NCBI RefSeq assembly: GCF_013248975.1
Contig: NZ_JABRWH010000001.1
Coordinates: 4,918,001-4,982,000, forward strand
DNA from: Neobacillus endophyticus
Lineage (GTDB): Bacteria > Bacillota > Bacilli > Bacillales > Cytobacillaceae
Reading direction: 5' to 3'
DNA length: 64,000 nt
Positions 53,000 to 62,250 of this stretch are shown piece by piece. Each line of letters starts with the position of its first letter. Position 1 is the stretch's first letter. The notes beneath the pieces are model-generated. The model saw only the letters and a program-made list of their open reading frames with translations, made no database searches and had not been told where the DNA came from. The translations under genes and the position numbers were made by a program.

Positions 53000-54508
53000 T
53001 CAAATCTCATTCAGACGGTAAATATTGGAGTACTTATAATAAAGATAGTCAATTAAGTACTGGGCATTTAAACCCTCTCCCGTTACATCCTGAAGGATTT
53101 CTAGAGGCTTTTTTAGTTTTCCATACTGATGAATATTTTTGGTTAGCCATTCTTTGATTGGAAGCAAATTGCCTTCCGCCAATGATTGATCGAAATTTGG
53201 ATGTTCCTCCATCATTTTATGCTTGAATTGAGCTGCATACATATACCCTAAAGCATAGGATGGAAAATATCCGAAACTTCCTCCGGCCCAATGAACATCC
53301 TGGAGTACGCCTGCTGCATCATTTTCTGGTCTGATTCCCAAATATTCCTCATACATATCATTCCAAATCGATGGCAGATCTTCCACATTTATTTGATCAT
53401 TAAACAGACCTTTCTCGATTTCATAGCGAATCATGATATGGAGAGGGTATGTTAGTTCATCTGCTTCAATTCGAATAAAGGATGGTTTTGATTCATTAAT
53501 CGCACGATAAAATTCTTCTAAATTTACATCGTCAAATTGTCCCTCCCCATATTCCTTCAACAGTGGATAATGATATTCCCAGAACGGTAGGCTGCGGCCT
53601 ACTAGGTTTTCATAGAATAATGATTGGGACTCGTGTATCCCCATTGAAGTTCCAGTACAAAGCAATGTCCCAATTAAATCTTTCGATATATTTTGCTCAT
53701 ATAAGGCGTGCCCGCCTTCATGGATCGTTCCAAAAACCGCTGTACGGAAATCCTGTTCATTGTATCTTGTTGTTACTCTTACATCTCCAGGATTAAGACC
53801 AATGGCAAACGGATGAACTGTTTCATCCAGCCGGCCAGACTCAAAGTTGTATCCCATATTTGCAAGTACTTCTAAACTAAAATCCCTCTGTCTATCCTTT
53901 TTAAATGTGTGGAAAAGAAAATCTGATTTTGGTTTCTGAGATGCTTCCGTAATCCTTTTAACCAATGGGACTATCTGTTTTTTCAGTTCGCCAAAAACAT
54001 GGTCCAAAATATCTATCGTAACACCAGGTTCATACAAATCCAATAATACGTTATACTTATTGCCCTCATAGCCCCAATATTCGATGAACTGTTTTGTCTT
54101 GTTAACGAGCTTTTCCAAATAGGGGCGAAACAATTGGAAGTCACCCTTTTCTTTCGCTACTTCCCAAATATTTTCTGCTTTTGATTGGAGAATAACGTAT
54201 TCTTTATATTCTTCCGCGGGAATCCGCTTATTTCTTTCATATTCTTTTTTGCATTCTGCAAGAATTTTACTGGTTATTTCTGATAATTCAACATTCGATA
54301 AATTAGCTATGTATGCCGCCATTTCTTCGGAAGTGGTCATTTTAAAGACCTCTGAAGATAACATCCCGATTACCTCTGCACGCTGTTCAGTTCCCTGTTT
54401 TGGAGCACCTGTTCTTAAGTCCCAATATATTAAGTTCAGCGCTTCATTATATGCGGAAATTTTTTTTACATAATCTAGAAACTCCTTTTCTAATATCGAA
54501 GTTTTCAT
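53000..54508 (-). CDS. ypwA: M32-family metallocarboxypeptidase YpwA
   Basis: A 502-residue, mostly helical M32 carboxypeptidase. The zinc motif is HEGGHALYEQN (about 264-274, HExxH form HEGGH) with the third ligand Glu in GIHESQSLFYENLVG (about 293). RIEADELTYPLHIMIRYEIEKGLF and WAGGSFGYFPSYALGYMYAAQ are family motifs. It releases C-terminal residues from peptides in the cytoplasm. Start at the ATG at 54508. Confidence 0.95.
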   Translation of the reverse strand: MKTSILEKEFLDYVKKISAYNEALNLIYWDLRTGAPKQGTEQRAEVIGMLSSEVFKMTTSEEMAAYIANLSNVELSEITSKILAECKKEYERNKRIPAEEYKEYVILQSKAENIWEVAKEKGDFQLFRPYLEKLVNKTKQFIEYWGYEGNKYNVLLDLYEPGVTIDILDHVFGELKKQIVPLVKRITEASQKPKSDFLFHTFKKDRQRDFSLEVLANMGYNFESGRLDETVHPFAIGLNPGDVRVTTRYNEQDFRTAVFGTIHEGGHALYEQNISKDLIGTLLCTGTSMGIHESQSLFYENLVGRSLPFWEYHYPLLKEYGEGQFDDVNLEEFYRAINESKPSFIRIEADELTYPLHIMIRYEIEKGLFNDQINVEDLPSIWNDMYEEYLGIRPENDAAGVLQDVHWAGGSFGYFPSYALGYMYAAQFKHKMMEEHPNFDQSLAEGNLLPIKEWLTKNIHQYGKLKKPLEILQDVTGEGLNAQYLIDYLYYKYSNIYRLNEI

Positions 54509-54699
54509 TTAATCCCCCCTAATAGTTTCCATTCAGAATTTTATCATATTTTTCTGACAAAAAGACATTAAATGAACAACGGATACCGAGTTCTGTTGTA
54601 AAATATAATAAGAAACCATTTGAAGTTTTGAGTAAGTCTTATCATCCATCAACCATTATTTAATTAATAGTATAGCGCCAAAAGAAGGAGGCTATCTTT

Positions 54700-54849
54700 T
54701 TGAAGGAATTGGTAAGTGTGTGTAATTGCTGCGGTAAAAACATCTATTGCTTAGATGGCTTTTTTAATGGAGTAATTACAGATCAAAAGGAAACCTATTG
54801 CTTTGAATGTTATGAAACGATTGAAACAGAAAAAAATCCGCAAAGCTAA
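54700..54849 (+). CDS. Small zinc-ribbon protein, 49 aa
   Basis: A 49-residue ORF with VCNCCGKNIYC and TYCFECYE, cysteine pairs spaced for a zinc ribbon. AAGAAGGAGG lies 8 bases before the TTG at 54700, a strong site, and a perfect terminator follows. Not assigned to a known gene; it appears to be a complete monocistronic unit between ypwA and the norB remnant. Confidence 0.65.
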   Translation: MKELVSVCNCCGKNIYCLDGFFNGVITDQKETYCFECYETIETEKNPQS

Positions 54850-54861
54850 ACTTTGCGGATT
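54835..54861 (+). terminator. Terminator of the 49-residue gene
   Basis: AATCCGCAAAG / CTTTGCGGATT, an 11-bp stem overlapping the stop codon, followed by TTTTCC. Confidence 0.85.
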
Positions 54862-54899
54862 TTTTCCTAATCGTCTAATGTTGAATCTTTCACTGGAAG

Positions 54900-55040
54900 T
54901 TATTCATTTTCTTTATGTGTTGGTTTTCGTAAATTGAACAGAGCCTTTAGACAGAATACTAATAAGGTAATAACACCGATTAAAAATATGGTGTCAGGAA
55001 CTGCACGCCAAGTTAATAATTCCTTTACAGAGATGTAACA
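54900..55040 (-). pseudogene. norB: C-terminal remnant of nitric oxide reductase NorB
   Basis: A frame of about 46 codons without a start, ending at a normal stop. It reads VKELLTWRAVPDTIFLIG followed by a hydrophobic stretch and a basic tail, which matches the last transmembrane helix and C-terminus of qNor-type NorB (LVWxRxPGDTIF-type sequence). The rest of the gene (several hundred codons, expected upstream on the minus strand) is missing and its place is taken by a DUF59 fragment of opposite orientation. Confidence 0.65.
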
Positions 55041-55216
55041 TTACAATGACCTTAACAACTCCCGGTTGCCCGCTGCATACCAGTATAACAAGTGGTGTCC
55101 GCTATTGTGTAGAAGGAATAGAAGAAGTCAGTAAAGTAGAGGTCAATCTTGTTTGGGATCCTGCGTGGTCACCTGATAACATGACCGATGAAGGTCGGAG
55201 ATTGTTAGGAAGATAA
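55037..55216 (+). pseudogene. C-terminal remnant of a DUF59/MIP18-type Fe-S assembly gene
   Basis: The frame reads TMTLTTPGCPLHTSITSGVR, then EEVSKVEVNLVWDPAWSPDN and ends DEGRRLLGR. This is the second half of a DUF59 (SufT/PaaD/YitW-like) protein with its reactive Cys. The first half, including the usual DPELxxxxVxLGLIY segment, is absent, no ribosome site precedes the remaining ATG at 55046, and the fragment abuts the norB remnant head to head. Confidence 0.75.
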
Positions 55217-55220
55217 TGTA

Positions 55221-55259
55221 AATAAGAGATGCACTCGTTTGTAGAGTGCTTCCCTTATT
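55221..55259 (+). terminator. Terminator after the DUF59 remnant
   Basis: AATAAG-GCACTC pairs with GAGTGC-CTTATT with a mismatched internal section, followed by TTTT. It may also serve ypvA on the minus strand. Confidence 0.6.
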
Positions 55260-55260
55260 T

Positions 55261-57195
55261 TTATGAAATAACCGTCTCAATGACATCTGTAGGCAATACA
55301 TCTTTCACTTTTTGAACAACCAGCGGCTCATCTGATTCATTTAAAAGAATATGAATCGCACCTTGATCACTTTCACTTCTTATAAGACGTCCTACCCCTT
55401 GACGGAGACGAAGCAACATGTAAGGAAGATCAATTTGGGTAAAAGGATCCGGCAGTCCGTCACGTTTAGCGATAAAGACTGGATCATTCGGGGGATATGG
55501 AAGTGAAAAAATCAACACACTTTCAAGTGATCTTCCAGGCACATCAAGACCTTCCCACAAATGAATGGAGCATAAAACCGAATGCTCTTCATTTTGAAAT
55601 TTAGCTACGAGAGTGCTTATTTCCTCGTCACCTTCAAAATAAAGCGGAAATTCAAGATTATTTTTCAGTCTTTCTTTTATTTGCGCCATTTCCTGTTTAT
55701 TATTCAACAGAACTAAGGCTCTGCCTTCTGATTGCCGTATCTTATCAATCAAATAATCGATTTTTTTATCAACATGATGGTTGTCCGCCGATGCAAGATA
55801 GATTTTCATATTCTCTTCATAATCAAATGGAGAGGCGACTGAAAAGGATAAATAATCTTGAATGCCAAGACTATCGGAAATATAATCGAATGATTGATCA
55901 TTGGACAAGGTTGCTGATGAGAAAATATATGGTTTTTTATGAGAAAATACCTCTTCCTGCAATACTTCTCTGACCATTTTAGGCATGATGACAAGCGTTC
56001 GTTCTCCAGCCGTCTCCTCAAACCATGTAATCCCGTTTACCTCTTGTAAGAAAAGAGATAGTGAGTAAGTAATCTGATCCAAGTACTCTTCCACAATCCT
56101 TAAATCATACTCATTAATAACGAATAATTCACTTTCAAAAACCAATTCCTCTTCCAATTTCTGTAGAATATCAAGTAACTTTCGACAAGCTTTTAACACT
56201 AATGGATGTTTGGTAATCATTTGCTTTTCAGAACCAAGTGCCCTTGATGAGAATTGGGAAATTATATTAAAAAATGAATCATTTTCTGTTAAAGCAGTTT
56301 CTATTGTGTATAATGTTTTTTCACGGACGTCATTTTCCATTAACCGCGTCAACAATGCTTCTAATGTATAGTCAGTAAAGCGATAGCTCAATGCTTTTTG
56401 TGCAGCATATTCCAGTAAGTGCCCCTCATCAAAAACTACACATGAATGCTCCGGCAATAGTGGGAGCTGTCCCTCACGCTTTCTTGCCTCCTTCGTCCAA
56501 ATATGTTCCATATAAAAATCATGTGAACATATAATCAGATCTTTCGCATGCCGATAATATTCCCTGTGCAGCGTGAGACCGCAACGATGGCGTTTTTCAC
56601 AGGAAAAACAATCTTGGAGAGCGTCCCAATTGACCTGCTCCCATAGTTCATCTGACAACTGCGGAAAATCTTTGCGGTCACCATACTTTTCAAATTGCTG
56701 CATCGTCACAGAGCGATGAACAAATTCAGGTAATTTTTCATATACAGCCTCTGCCTCATCGATAAAATCATGGCTTCTAACCCGTTCCAGCTTCTTTAAA
56801 CACAAGTATTGATCTTGTGACTTAGCCAGCCGAACATCAATATCGAGTCCAAGTACTCTCTCTAATTTGGCAATATCCCCTTCTTTTTTTACCAATTGCT
56901 CAATTAATGTTTCATCGGCACAAGCTATGATCGCCGGTCGGTTTGTATAGCGGGCATACATGATTGCATAAAGCAGATAACAAATTGTTTTACCTGTTCC
57001 CACTCCCGCTTCAGCAAACATGACTTTCTTTTCTTTAAAAGCTTTTTCCAGCTGAAAAGCCATATAAATCTGTTCATCCCGAAGTTCAAAGCCGGCTTCA
57101 GGAAGTATGTCATAAAACAAATCGCCAATCCATTCACTTAATTTATCATAAAAAGAATCGGTTTTTGCCACTTCAAACGGTATTCGGCTTTTCAT
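55261..57195 (-). CDS. ypvA: DinG/XPD-like DNA helicase YpvA
   Basis: A 644-residue superfamily 2 helicase: Walker A in AEAGVGTGKTICYLL (about 60-70), DEGH box in VVFDEGHLLEYAAQKAL (about 270), SSATL, and the C-terminal RQGVGRLIRSESDQGAI. Cysteines at CLKKLERV and CFSCEKRHRCGL fit the iron-sulfur cluster of the DinG/XPD family. It should unwind DNA with 5'-3' polarity. The ATG at 57195 with GGAGG upstream is preferred to a TTG six codons earlier. Confidence 0.9.
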   Translation of the reverse strand: MKSRIPFEVAKTDSFYDKLSEWIGDLFYDILPEAGFELRDEQIYMAFQLEKAFKEKKVMFAEAGVGTGKTICYLLYAIMYARYTNRPAIIACADETLIEQLVKKEGDIAKLERVLGLDIDVRLAKSQDQYLCLKKLERVRSHDFIDEAEAVYEKLPEFVHRSVTMQQFEKYGDRKDFPQLSDELWEQVNWDALQDCFSCEKRHRCGLTLHREYYRHAKDLIICSHDFYMEHIWTKEARKREGQLPLLPEHSCVVFDEGHLLEYAAQKALSYRFTDYTLEALLTRLMENDVREKTLYTIETALTENDSFFNIISQFSSRALGSEKQMITKHPLVLKACRKLLDILQKLEEELVFESELFVINEYDLRIVEEYLDQITYSLSLFLQEVNGITWFEETAGERTLVIMPKMVREVLQEEVFSHKKPYIFSSATLSNDQSFDYISDSLGIQDYLSFSVASPFDYEENMKIYLASADNHHVDKKIDYLIDKIRQSEGRALVLLNNKQEMAQIKERLKNNLEFPLYFEGDEEISTLVAKFQNEEHSVLCSIHLWEGLDVPGRSLESVLIFSLPYPPNDPVFIAKRDGLPDPFTQIDLPYMLLRLRQGVGRLIRSESDQGAIHILLNESDEPLVVQKVKDVLPTDVIETVIS

Positions 57196-57221
57196 TTTTA
57201 TCAATTCCTCCAAAAAAAGAA

Positions 57222-57239
57222 TAGCGTCGATTGACGCTA
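57222..57239 (-). terminator. Terminator after ypsC
   Basis: TAGCGTC / GACGCTA with a 4-base loop overlapping the ypsC stop, followed on the minus strand by TTCTTTTTTTGG. Confidence 0.75.
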
Positions 57240-58412
57240 ATCATGAATTGTCGTTTCTGTATTTAACTGATTATGCGGCCTCGGCGGCTTTTTGCCCCAA
57301 TATTGGTAAAGATCGGTGCGAATAAATCCATTAAATAATTTTCGCTTCTTTGTAGCAGGTTTTCCATAAAATTTTTCAAAATCTTCATTAGAAGTCAAAA
57401 TATAAATCGACCATGTATCAAGCTTGCTAAAGGCCTGACCCATTTCGTGGTACATGGCTTCAACTGCTTCCTTCTCCCCTAATCGTTCCCCGTATGGAGG
57501 ATTTCCTATAATGACCCCATAGTCTTTCTTTACAGAAATATCTTTTACCTGCATTTGTTTAAACTGAATAATATCTGCAAAACCAGCTTCAAATGAATTT
57601 TCCTGGGCAATTTTGACCATTCGTTGATCAATATCCGATCCGGTAATATCTAATGGCTGATCATATTTTGCTAAATCCTCTGCTTCAAGTCTAGCATCAT
57701 CCCAAACCTTGGCTGGAAGCCAACTCCATGCTTCTGAAACAAATTCTCTATTAAAGCCCGGTGCGATATTCTGTCCGATTAGCGCTGCTTCAATTGGAAT
57801 TGTACCAGAACCGCAAAACGGATCAATAAATGGTTTATCAGGGTGCCAATTCGTGAGCATGACAAGGGCTGCAGCCATCGTTTCTTTTAAGGGTGCAGCT
57901 CCCTGAGCTGCCCGGTATCCACGTTTATGTAGGCCATTTCCCGTTGCATCAATCGTTAACGTGACAACATCTTTTAACAAAGCTACCTCAACTCGGTAAA
58001 GTGCCCCATTTTCTTCAAACCAGCTTTCCCGTTTATAATGCTTTTTCATTCTCTCCACGATTGCTTTTTTGACAATTGCTTGGCAATCGGAAACACTGAA
58101 AAGCTTGGATTTGACCGACTTCCCTGTCACAGGAAATTCCGCATCTTCCGGTAAAAAATGTTCCCAAGGAAGTGCTTTCGTTTTTTCAAATAATTCATCA
58201 AAGGTGAATGCCTTAAATTCACCTATTTTGATCTTTATACGGTCTGCTGTACGCAGCCACAAATTGCTTCTGGCAATGGCATATTCATCACCAGTATATG
58301 TTACTTTCCCATTGTCTACCTGGCAATCATAGCCGAGCGCACGAACTTCTTTCGCAACCAATGCTTCCAATCCCATAGCTGCAGTCGCAATTATTTGATA
58401 TGTATTACCCAT
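57237..58412 (-). CDS. ypsC: THUMP-domain rRNA guanine methyltransferase YpsC (RlmL N-type)
   Basis: A 391-residue SAM-dependent methyltransferase: a THUMP RNA-binding domain (about 45-160) followed by a Rossmann domain with PFCGSGTIPIEAALIG (SAM site, about 195-210) and the catalytic NPPYGERLG (about 306-314). It corresponds to the m2G-forming half of E. coli RlmL acting on 23S rRNA. The ATG at 58412 has AAAGGGTGA upstream; earlier in-frame starts lack family similarity. Confidence 0.92.
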   Translation of the reverse strand: MGNTYQIIATAAMGLEALVAKEVRALGYDCQVDNGKVTYTGDEYAIARSNLWLRTADRIKIKIGEFKAFTFDELFEKTKALPWEHFLPEDAEFPVTGKSVKSKLFSVSDCQAIVKKAIVERMKKHYKRESWFEENGALYRVEVALLKDVVTLTIDATGNGLHKRGYRAAQGAAPLKETMAAALVMLTNWHPDKPFIDPFCGSGTIPIEAALIGQNIAPGFNREFVSEAWSWLPAKVWDDARLEAEDLAKYDQPLDITGSDIDQRMVKIAQENSFEAGFADIIQFKQMQVKDISVKKDYGVIIGNPPYGERLGEKEAVEAMYHEMGQAFSKLDTWSIYILTSNEDFEKFYGKPATKKRKLFNGFIRTDLYQYWGKKPPRPHNQLNTETTIHD

Positions 58413-58523
58413 TTTTTCACCCTTTATTAATACCTTTATATGTAATGATCTATTCATATTGACTACTTCCATTATTAACAAAAACAATGGAACCAATTCA
58501 GTCATGAGTAACGCACATAAAAA

Positions 58524-58541
58524 GCCCTCCTTATGGAGAGC
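58524..58541 (-). terminator. Terminator of rnpB
   Basis: On the minus strand GCTCTCC-ATAA-GGAGGGC (one G-U pair) followed by TTTTTATG, about 25 bases after the RNA's 3' end. Confidence 0.75.
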
Positions 58542-58564
58542 ATTTTAAATTCCATATTTCATTT

Positions 58565-58982
58565 CCATTAATAACGTTCTATAAGCCATGTTCTGTACCA
58601 AGGTACTTCAAACGGCAAATCATGCCTCGTACCAAAGTGGTAATCATCTATCTACAGATTACATGAATCTGTCCTTCTCCTTGTTCATTTCCTCAGAGAA
58701 AGCGCCCCTACCATAATTTGGGTTTCTCGCTCGCGGGGTTTACCCGTTCCACCCTTTCCATTTCTAGAAAGGCTACGTCACTGTGGCACTTTTAAAGGTA
58801 CTCATACCATATCTAAAAGACTTAGGTATTTTCCCAGCCGTCAGCTGAGATTCATCCCAACTGCCCTGGCTTATGATTTCGCCAGGCACGAACACTACGG
58901 GCATCTCAGCCCGTGCGAGCATGGACTTTCCTCTGCAATTTAGCTAAAAGCTAATTGCAGCGATTACCCGAACGTTATTAAC
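58565..58982 (-). ncRNA. rnpB: RNase P RNA, Bacillus type B
   Basis: The minus strand carries the hallmark segments of the type B RNase P RNA in order: AACGTTCGGGTAATCGCTGC at the 5' end, GAGGAAAGTCCATGCTCGCAC (first part of P4 and CR I), GATGCCCGTAGTGTTCGTGCC, ACAGTGACG, GGTAAACCCCGCGAGCGAG, CCCAAATTATGGTAGGGG, and AGATAGATGATTACCAC before the closing ACAGAACATGGCTTATAGAA. It is the ribozyme that cuts pre-tRNA leaders. Ends are placed by comparison with B. subtilis rnpB and are uncertain by about 10 bases. It lies between ypsC and gpsB as in B. subtilis. Confidence 0.96.
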
Positions 58983-59056
58983 AAGTACATTTCTTATTAT
59001 ATGTAATCATAACGTTTATTTCAATGGTTATAATTAGGAAATGAAGGTATTATGTG

Positions 59057-59362
59057 TTATTCGTAAAGTTTGTTGCCAAAAACATGCTTTTCCAGATTTG
59101 ATAATCGTTTTAAGATATCAAAATTAGTTGTCCCAGCTGGCTGTGCAACTGGCTGTTGTCTTTTAGATGCTTCCTCCAGCTGTTTGCGCAGGCGCAGATT
59201 TTCTTGCTGCAAATCTTCAATTTCCTGGTGGAAAGTACCGTAATCTTTTATAACTAAATCTAGAAATTTATCTACTTCTTCTTGTTTATAACCACGTACA
59301 CCAGTTTTAAATTCTTTTTCCAAAATGTCTTTAGCCGTTAATTTCACTTTATCTGACAGCAT
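59057..59362 (-). CDS. gpsB: Cell-division adaptor GpsB
   Basis: A 101-residue DivIVA-related protein that coordinates penicillin-binding proteins at the division site. The N-terminal membrane-proximal domain ([34 protein letters not shown]) and coiled coil (about 40-66) are followed by a variable QPVAQPAG linker and a short C-terminal trimerisation segment ([17 protein letters not shown]). Confidence 0.96.
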   Translation of the reverse strand: MLSDKVKLTAKDILEKEFKTGVRGYKQEEVDKFLDLVIKDYGTFHQEIEDLQQENLRLRKQLEEASKRQQPVAQPAGTTNFDILKRLSNLEKHVFGNKLYE

Positions 59363-59503
59363 TCAAATCACCTCAAGTTAAGCCAATCATTACTTTTTAT
59401 TTTTCCAAAAATATGACGTTTTGTCAATTTTCATGTTGCATAGAATAATGGCAGCTACAAATTCATTATATGGACAGACTAATAAAACATGCCTGAAAAT
59501 GTA

Positions 59504-60061
59504 TTAAAAATCTGTTTGTTTCTCAAGCTCTTCTTCAACAGTCAACTGTAAATCATAAAAAGTGATTAACCTGATCATGTATTCATGATTTTCCTGAAAT
59601 TGATGAGCCAGCTCAAACAAATATTTAGGGCTTCCTTCCTTTTCTTGATCATACAACAATAGCAGACCATCGCTCTTTTCTAAAAAAAATTGATTCTTCA
59701 AGCGGAATTGCCATGGATTTTCATAGCCCTTTTTAGTAATTGAATCCACAAAATCAGCCTGAGAAAGAATCGATTCATACCATTCCCTGTTATTTTCATT
59801 CCAGGAATCCTCCTGGTTTAAAAATGGAGTAATAACCGCAAGCTTTAATTCGGGATACTTGAGCTGCAATTCAAAAACAACTTCTGCTGCCCAAAGCTCA
59901 ACACCAATCTGACCACTGATTAATACCCATTCCAGGCCATCATCTATTAGTGATGACAATTCTTTTTTTAAAGCTGTTTTGATAAAAAATACGGATTCAT
60001 GATCTTTTTTAAAAATCCCTAATTCAAATGGTTTGTAACCGGAAATAGTTAAAACTTTCAT
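59504..60061 (-). CDS. ypsA: YpsA, SLOG-superfamily (DUF1273) protein
   Basis: A 185-residue YpsA with the nucleotide-binding Rossmann-like core: [14 protein letters not shown] at the start, [20 protein letters not shown] (about 45-65, Gly-rich SLOG motif) and [18 protein letters not shown]. It sits next to gpsB as in B. subtilis, where YpsA affects cell division and stress survival. The ATG at 60061 with AGGGTG upstream is the start; the frame continues upstream as an unrelated open reading stretch antisense to nothing functional and overlapping cotD. Confidence 0.92.
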   Translation of the reverse strand: MKVLTISGYKPFELGIFKKDHESVFFIKTALKKELSSLIDDGLEWVLISGQIGVELWAAEVVFELQLKYPELKLAVITPFLNQEDSWNENNREWYESILSQADFVDSITKKGYENPWQFRLKNQFFLEKSDGLLLLYDQEKEGSPKYLFELAHQFQENHEYMIRLITFYDLQLTVEEELEKQTDF

Positions 60062-60146
60062 GTAGGTTGCACACCCTTGAAAAAATTTTATTAAAAACAG
60101 GACAAACATTTTGTTTACAAATGCATACCATATAGTAAAGAAAAAA

Positions 60147-60165
60147 CAAGGGCATAATGCCCTTG
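60147..60165 (-). terminator. Terminator of cotD
   Basis: CAAGGGCA / TGCCCTTG with a 3-base loop, followed on the minus strand by TTTTTTC. Confidence 0.85.
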
Positions 60166-60179
60166 CATTAATCATAATC

Positions 60180-60575
60180 CTAAGGTCTTGGACCCATAAA
60201 TGGTCCGGGGGCAAATCCCGGTCCAGCGGCTCCATAACCTGGTCCTGGGACAAATCCCGGTGCAGCAGCTCCAAAACCTGGTCCGCCCATCCCATAACCA
60301 CCAGTTACCGCATTTGGCAGCGCATTCGGCAATGCATTAGCGATCGGCATTGGGCTTGGTGCGCATGGGTTGCAGCAATTAATTTGCTGGTTGCAAACTT
60401 CCTCACAGCAGGAAGATGTATGAGGACAGTAGTGTTTATGTTGGTACAAATGATGGTTAATTGTTGTAGTATGAACTGGATGGATGTGCGGTACCACCGT
60501 TGCAGAAAAAGTGTGGTTCACAAAATTTGTTGTCGGATGAATGACCGGGGGCGTTACATTAGCTCCAAGAAACAT
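60180..60575 (-). CDS. cotD: CotD-like inner spore coat protein
   Basis: A 131-residue protein with the composition of CotD: a His-rich first half ([30 protein letters not shown]), a cysteine cluster ([19 protein letters not shown]), and a Gly-Pro repeat tail ([20 protein letters not shown]...). Neighbours match B. subtilis cotD. The His/Cys content suits coat cross-linking. Expected to be made in the mother cell late in sporulation. Confidence 0.93.
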   Translation of the reverse strand: MFLGANVTPPVIHPTTNFVNHTFSATVVPHIHPVHTTTINHHLYQHKHYCPHTSSCCEEVCNQQINCCNPCAPSPMPIANALPNALPNAVTGGYGMGGPGFGAAAPGFVPGPGYGAAGPGFAPGPFMGPRP

Positions 60576-60709
60576 TCAAAGCTCTCCTTTCCATTCATGT
60601 TATTGTTTACATTAACAGCCTATGTAGAAAGGAGTACTCTTGTACTAATGAAAATACCTATTTTTGAAAGAAAAGCATTTTCCCCCACATGTCAGGGTGC
60701 TTAGGTAAT

Positions 60710-60799
60710 TTATAAAAAGAAGCTATCTTTTAAACTTGTAAAAAGAACAGCTGTCAATCCGACAACGACAAAAAATAAAACCATAATTGCCTTATACAT
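60710..60799 (-). CDS. 29-residue membrane peptide
   Basis: A 29-codon ORF, almost entirely one hydrophobic helix (AIMVLFFVVVGLTAVLF) with a short charged end (LKDSFFL). GGAG lies 8 bases before the ATG at 60799. It is in the gap between cotD and mrfB on the same strand. No homologue is recognised. Two TGACGAA motifs (Spo0A-box-like) lie upstream, which with cotD nearby hints at a developmental role; this is speculative. Confidence 0.5.
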   Translation of the reverse strand: MYKAIMVLFFVVVGLTAVLFTSLKDSFFL

Positions 60800-60930
60800 A
60801 TTACCAGCTCCATATTATTATTGTTACATTTTTTGCTTTACACAATTTTAAATTGTACCTTTTTATACGACAATTAACAATATGGATTTATTGGTTTCGA
60901 CCCGTTAAAATGTTAAATTTTCGTTACATT

Positions 60931-60977
60931 TGACGAAGTTTAGCGAACCGTATTGTTCAATAGGTATTTTTGACGAA
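60931..60977 (-). promoter_or_regulatory. Paired TGACGAA motifs, possible Spo0A boxes
   Basis: TTTGACGAAgTTTaGCG (from 60929) and TTTGACGAATTTTGCG (from 60969) are near direct repeats whose TGACGAA cores start exactly 40 bases apart. TGACGAA fits the relaxed 0A-box form TGnCGAA but not the optimal TGTCGAA. They lie between mrfB and the 29-residue gene. Confidence 0.35.
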
Positions 60978-60985
60978 TTTTGCGC

Positions 60986-62248
60986 TTACCCGGGAAATTT
61001 GACAAGTTTCCTTGAAAGGCGATCCCATCTTGTTTGCAGCTGATCATAAGTGATCCCTTTTAACATTTCCTGCTGATGACTACGTTTTAACATCTTCATT
61101 GCCTTTTCACAATACATAAGAGCCTGAGGGATATCCTTGAGACGATGTTCAAATATTTTTGCCAGTTCAACACATGCTTCTAACATCATTTTATTATCAC
61201 TTGAATCAACAACATCAGTAAATAATTTCCTAGCCATTTCCCACTCATGGTTTTTTTTATGTTCAAACGCCAAAATAAGTTTTGCTTGATATGATGTGAA
61301 ATCATTTCTATCTGTGAGTTTCATTAAAACCTTTTCTGCTTCAGCTTTTTCACCAATAGAAGCATACCAGCGCCCTACTTCATATATTTCTGATCTAGTT
61401 TGATTTCTATCAATACTGTTTAATTGAAATGTTAAATGAGTATAGAGTGTAACAAGCGACAAAATATCTATTTCATTATGTTTTAAAATCCCCAGCATCC
61501 CCTCTGGCTGATTACTTTCAATAAATTCAAAATAAATCATTGGAGCTAAAAATCCTGGGATATCATCTATTCTTTTAACGCCTAGTACTTCCTTCTCTAC
61601 AATGGATAATTTTAAACGCTCCAGCTTATGTTTCCACAGCCTCCTGGCAGCGTGAAATAAATCAAAATGGCCGAATGCAGGAAGTTTTGGTACATGCTCT
61701 CTCACTAAGGTATGCCTTGTTTTGACTTGCGGCCAATCAAAAGATTTCCCATTATAGGTGACTAGCGTTTTATAATTAACATGGTTTAAAAAACTATGAT
61801 ATAAAGGAATTTCCGCACCTGGATGGGGAAGAATATGCTGTCTCACAGTTAACTGATTACCAGTAACACTGGCATAGCCTAGTAAAAAAATAGTATTTCC
61901 CGCACCACCGCCAAGCCCTGTCGTTTCTGTATCAAAGAAAAACAGCTCTTCCGCCTGATAACCTTTTGCCGATAGTGGATGGCTGCCCCCCTGTCTGTTC
62001 CATACTTCAATTGCCAAAAGAAAGTCTTGGAAGCTATAATGTCCATGCCTCATTGATAATGGGTATTTTACCTCTCTGAGTAAGCAGTAGTCCTCGTCAA
62101 GGTAATATGGGATTATATTTTCCTCTGCCCAACGTTCCTGAAATGGGATCTGAATGGGTATAGCCTTCGGGGTATCAACTTCTTTTTCGTTATGTCCGTC
62201 TAGCGATAAATGCGGTTTTAATCGGTTTAATTTATTTTTCAAGGACAT
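60986..62248 (-). CDS. mrfB: MrfB (YprB), DEDDh exonuclease with TPR region
   Basis: A 420-residue protein with a DnaQ-like exonuclease core: FFFDTETTGLGGGAGN (Asp-Glu motif, about 108), TYNGKSFDWPQ (about 178), and HNEIDILSLVTLY (His and Asp of motif III, about 260). The last about 120 residues form TPR-like helices. In B. subtilis MrfA and MrfB act together in a UvrA-independent mitomycin C repair pathway. It starts 3 bases after the mrfA stop. Confidence 0.93.
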   Translation of the reverse strand: MSLKNKLNRLKPHLSLDGHNEKEVDTPKAIPIQIPFQERWAEENIIPYYLDEDYCLLREVKYPLSMRHGHYSFQDFLLAIEVWNRQGGSHPLSAKGYQAEELFFFDTETTGLGGGAGNTIFLLGYASVTGNQLTVRQHILPHPGAEIPLYHSFLNHVNYKTLVTYNGKSFDWPQVKTRHTLVREHVPKLPAFGHFDLFHAARRLWKHKLERLKLSIVEKEVLGVKRIDDIPGFLAPMIYFEFIESNQPEGMLGILKHNEIDILSLVTLYTHLTFQLNSIDRNQTRSEIYEVGRWYASIGEKAEAEKVLMKLTDRNDFTSYQAKLILAFEHKKNHEWEMARKLFTDVVDSSDNKMMLEACVELAKIFEHRLKDIPQALMYCEKAMKMLKRSHQQEMLKGITYDQLQTRWDRLSRKLVKFPG

Positions 62249-62250
62249 TT

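Noticed and set aside
60062..60301. N-terminal extension of YpsA by 80 codons
   Set aside because: It has no similarity to the family, crosses the cotD terminator and overlaps cotD; the ATG at 60061 with AGGGTG is the proper start.
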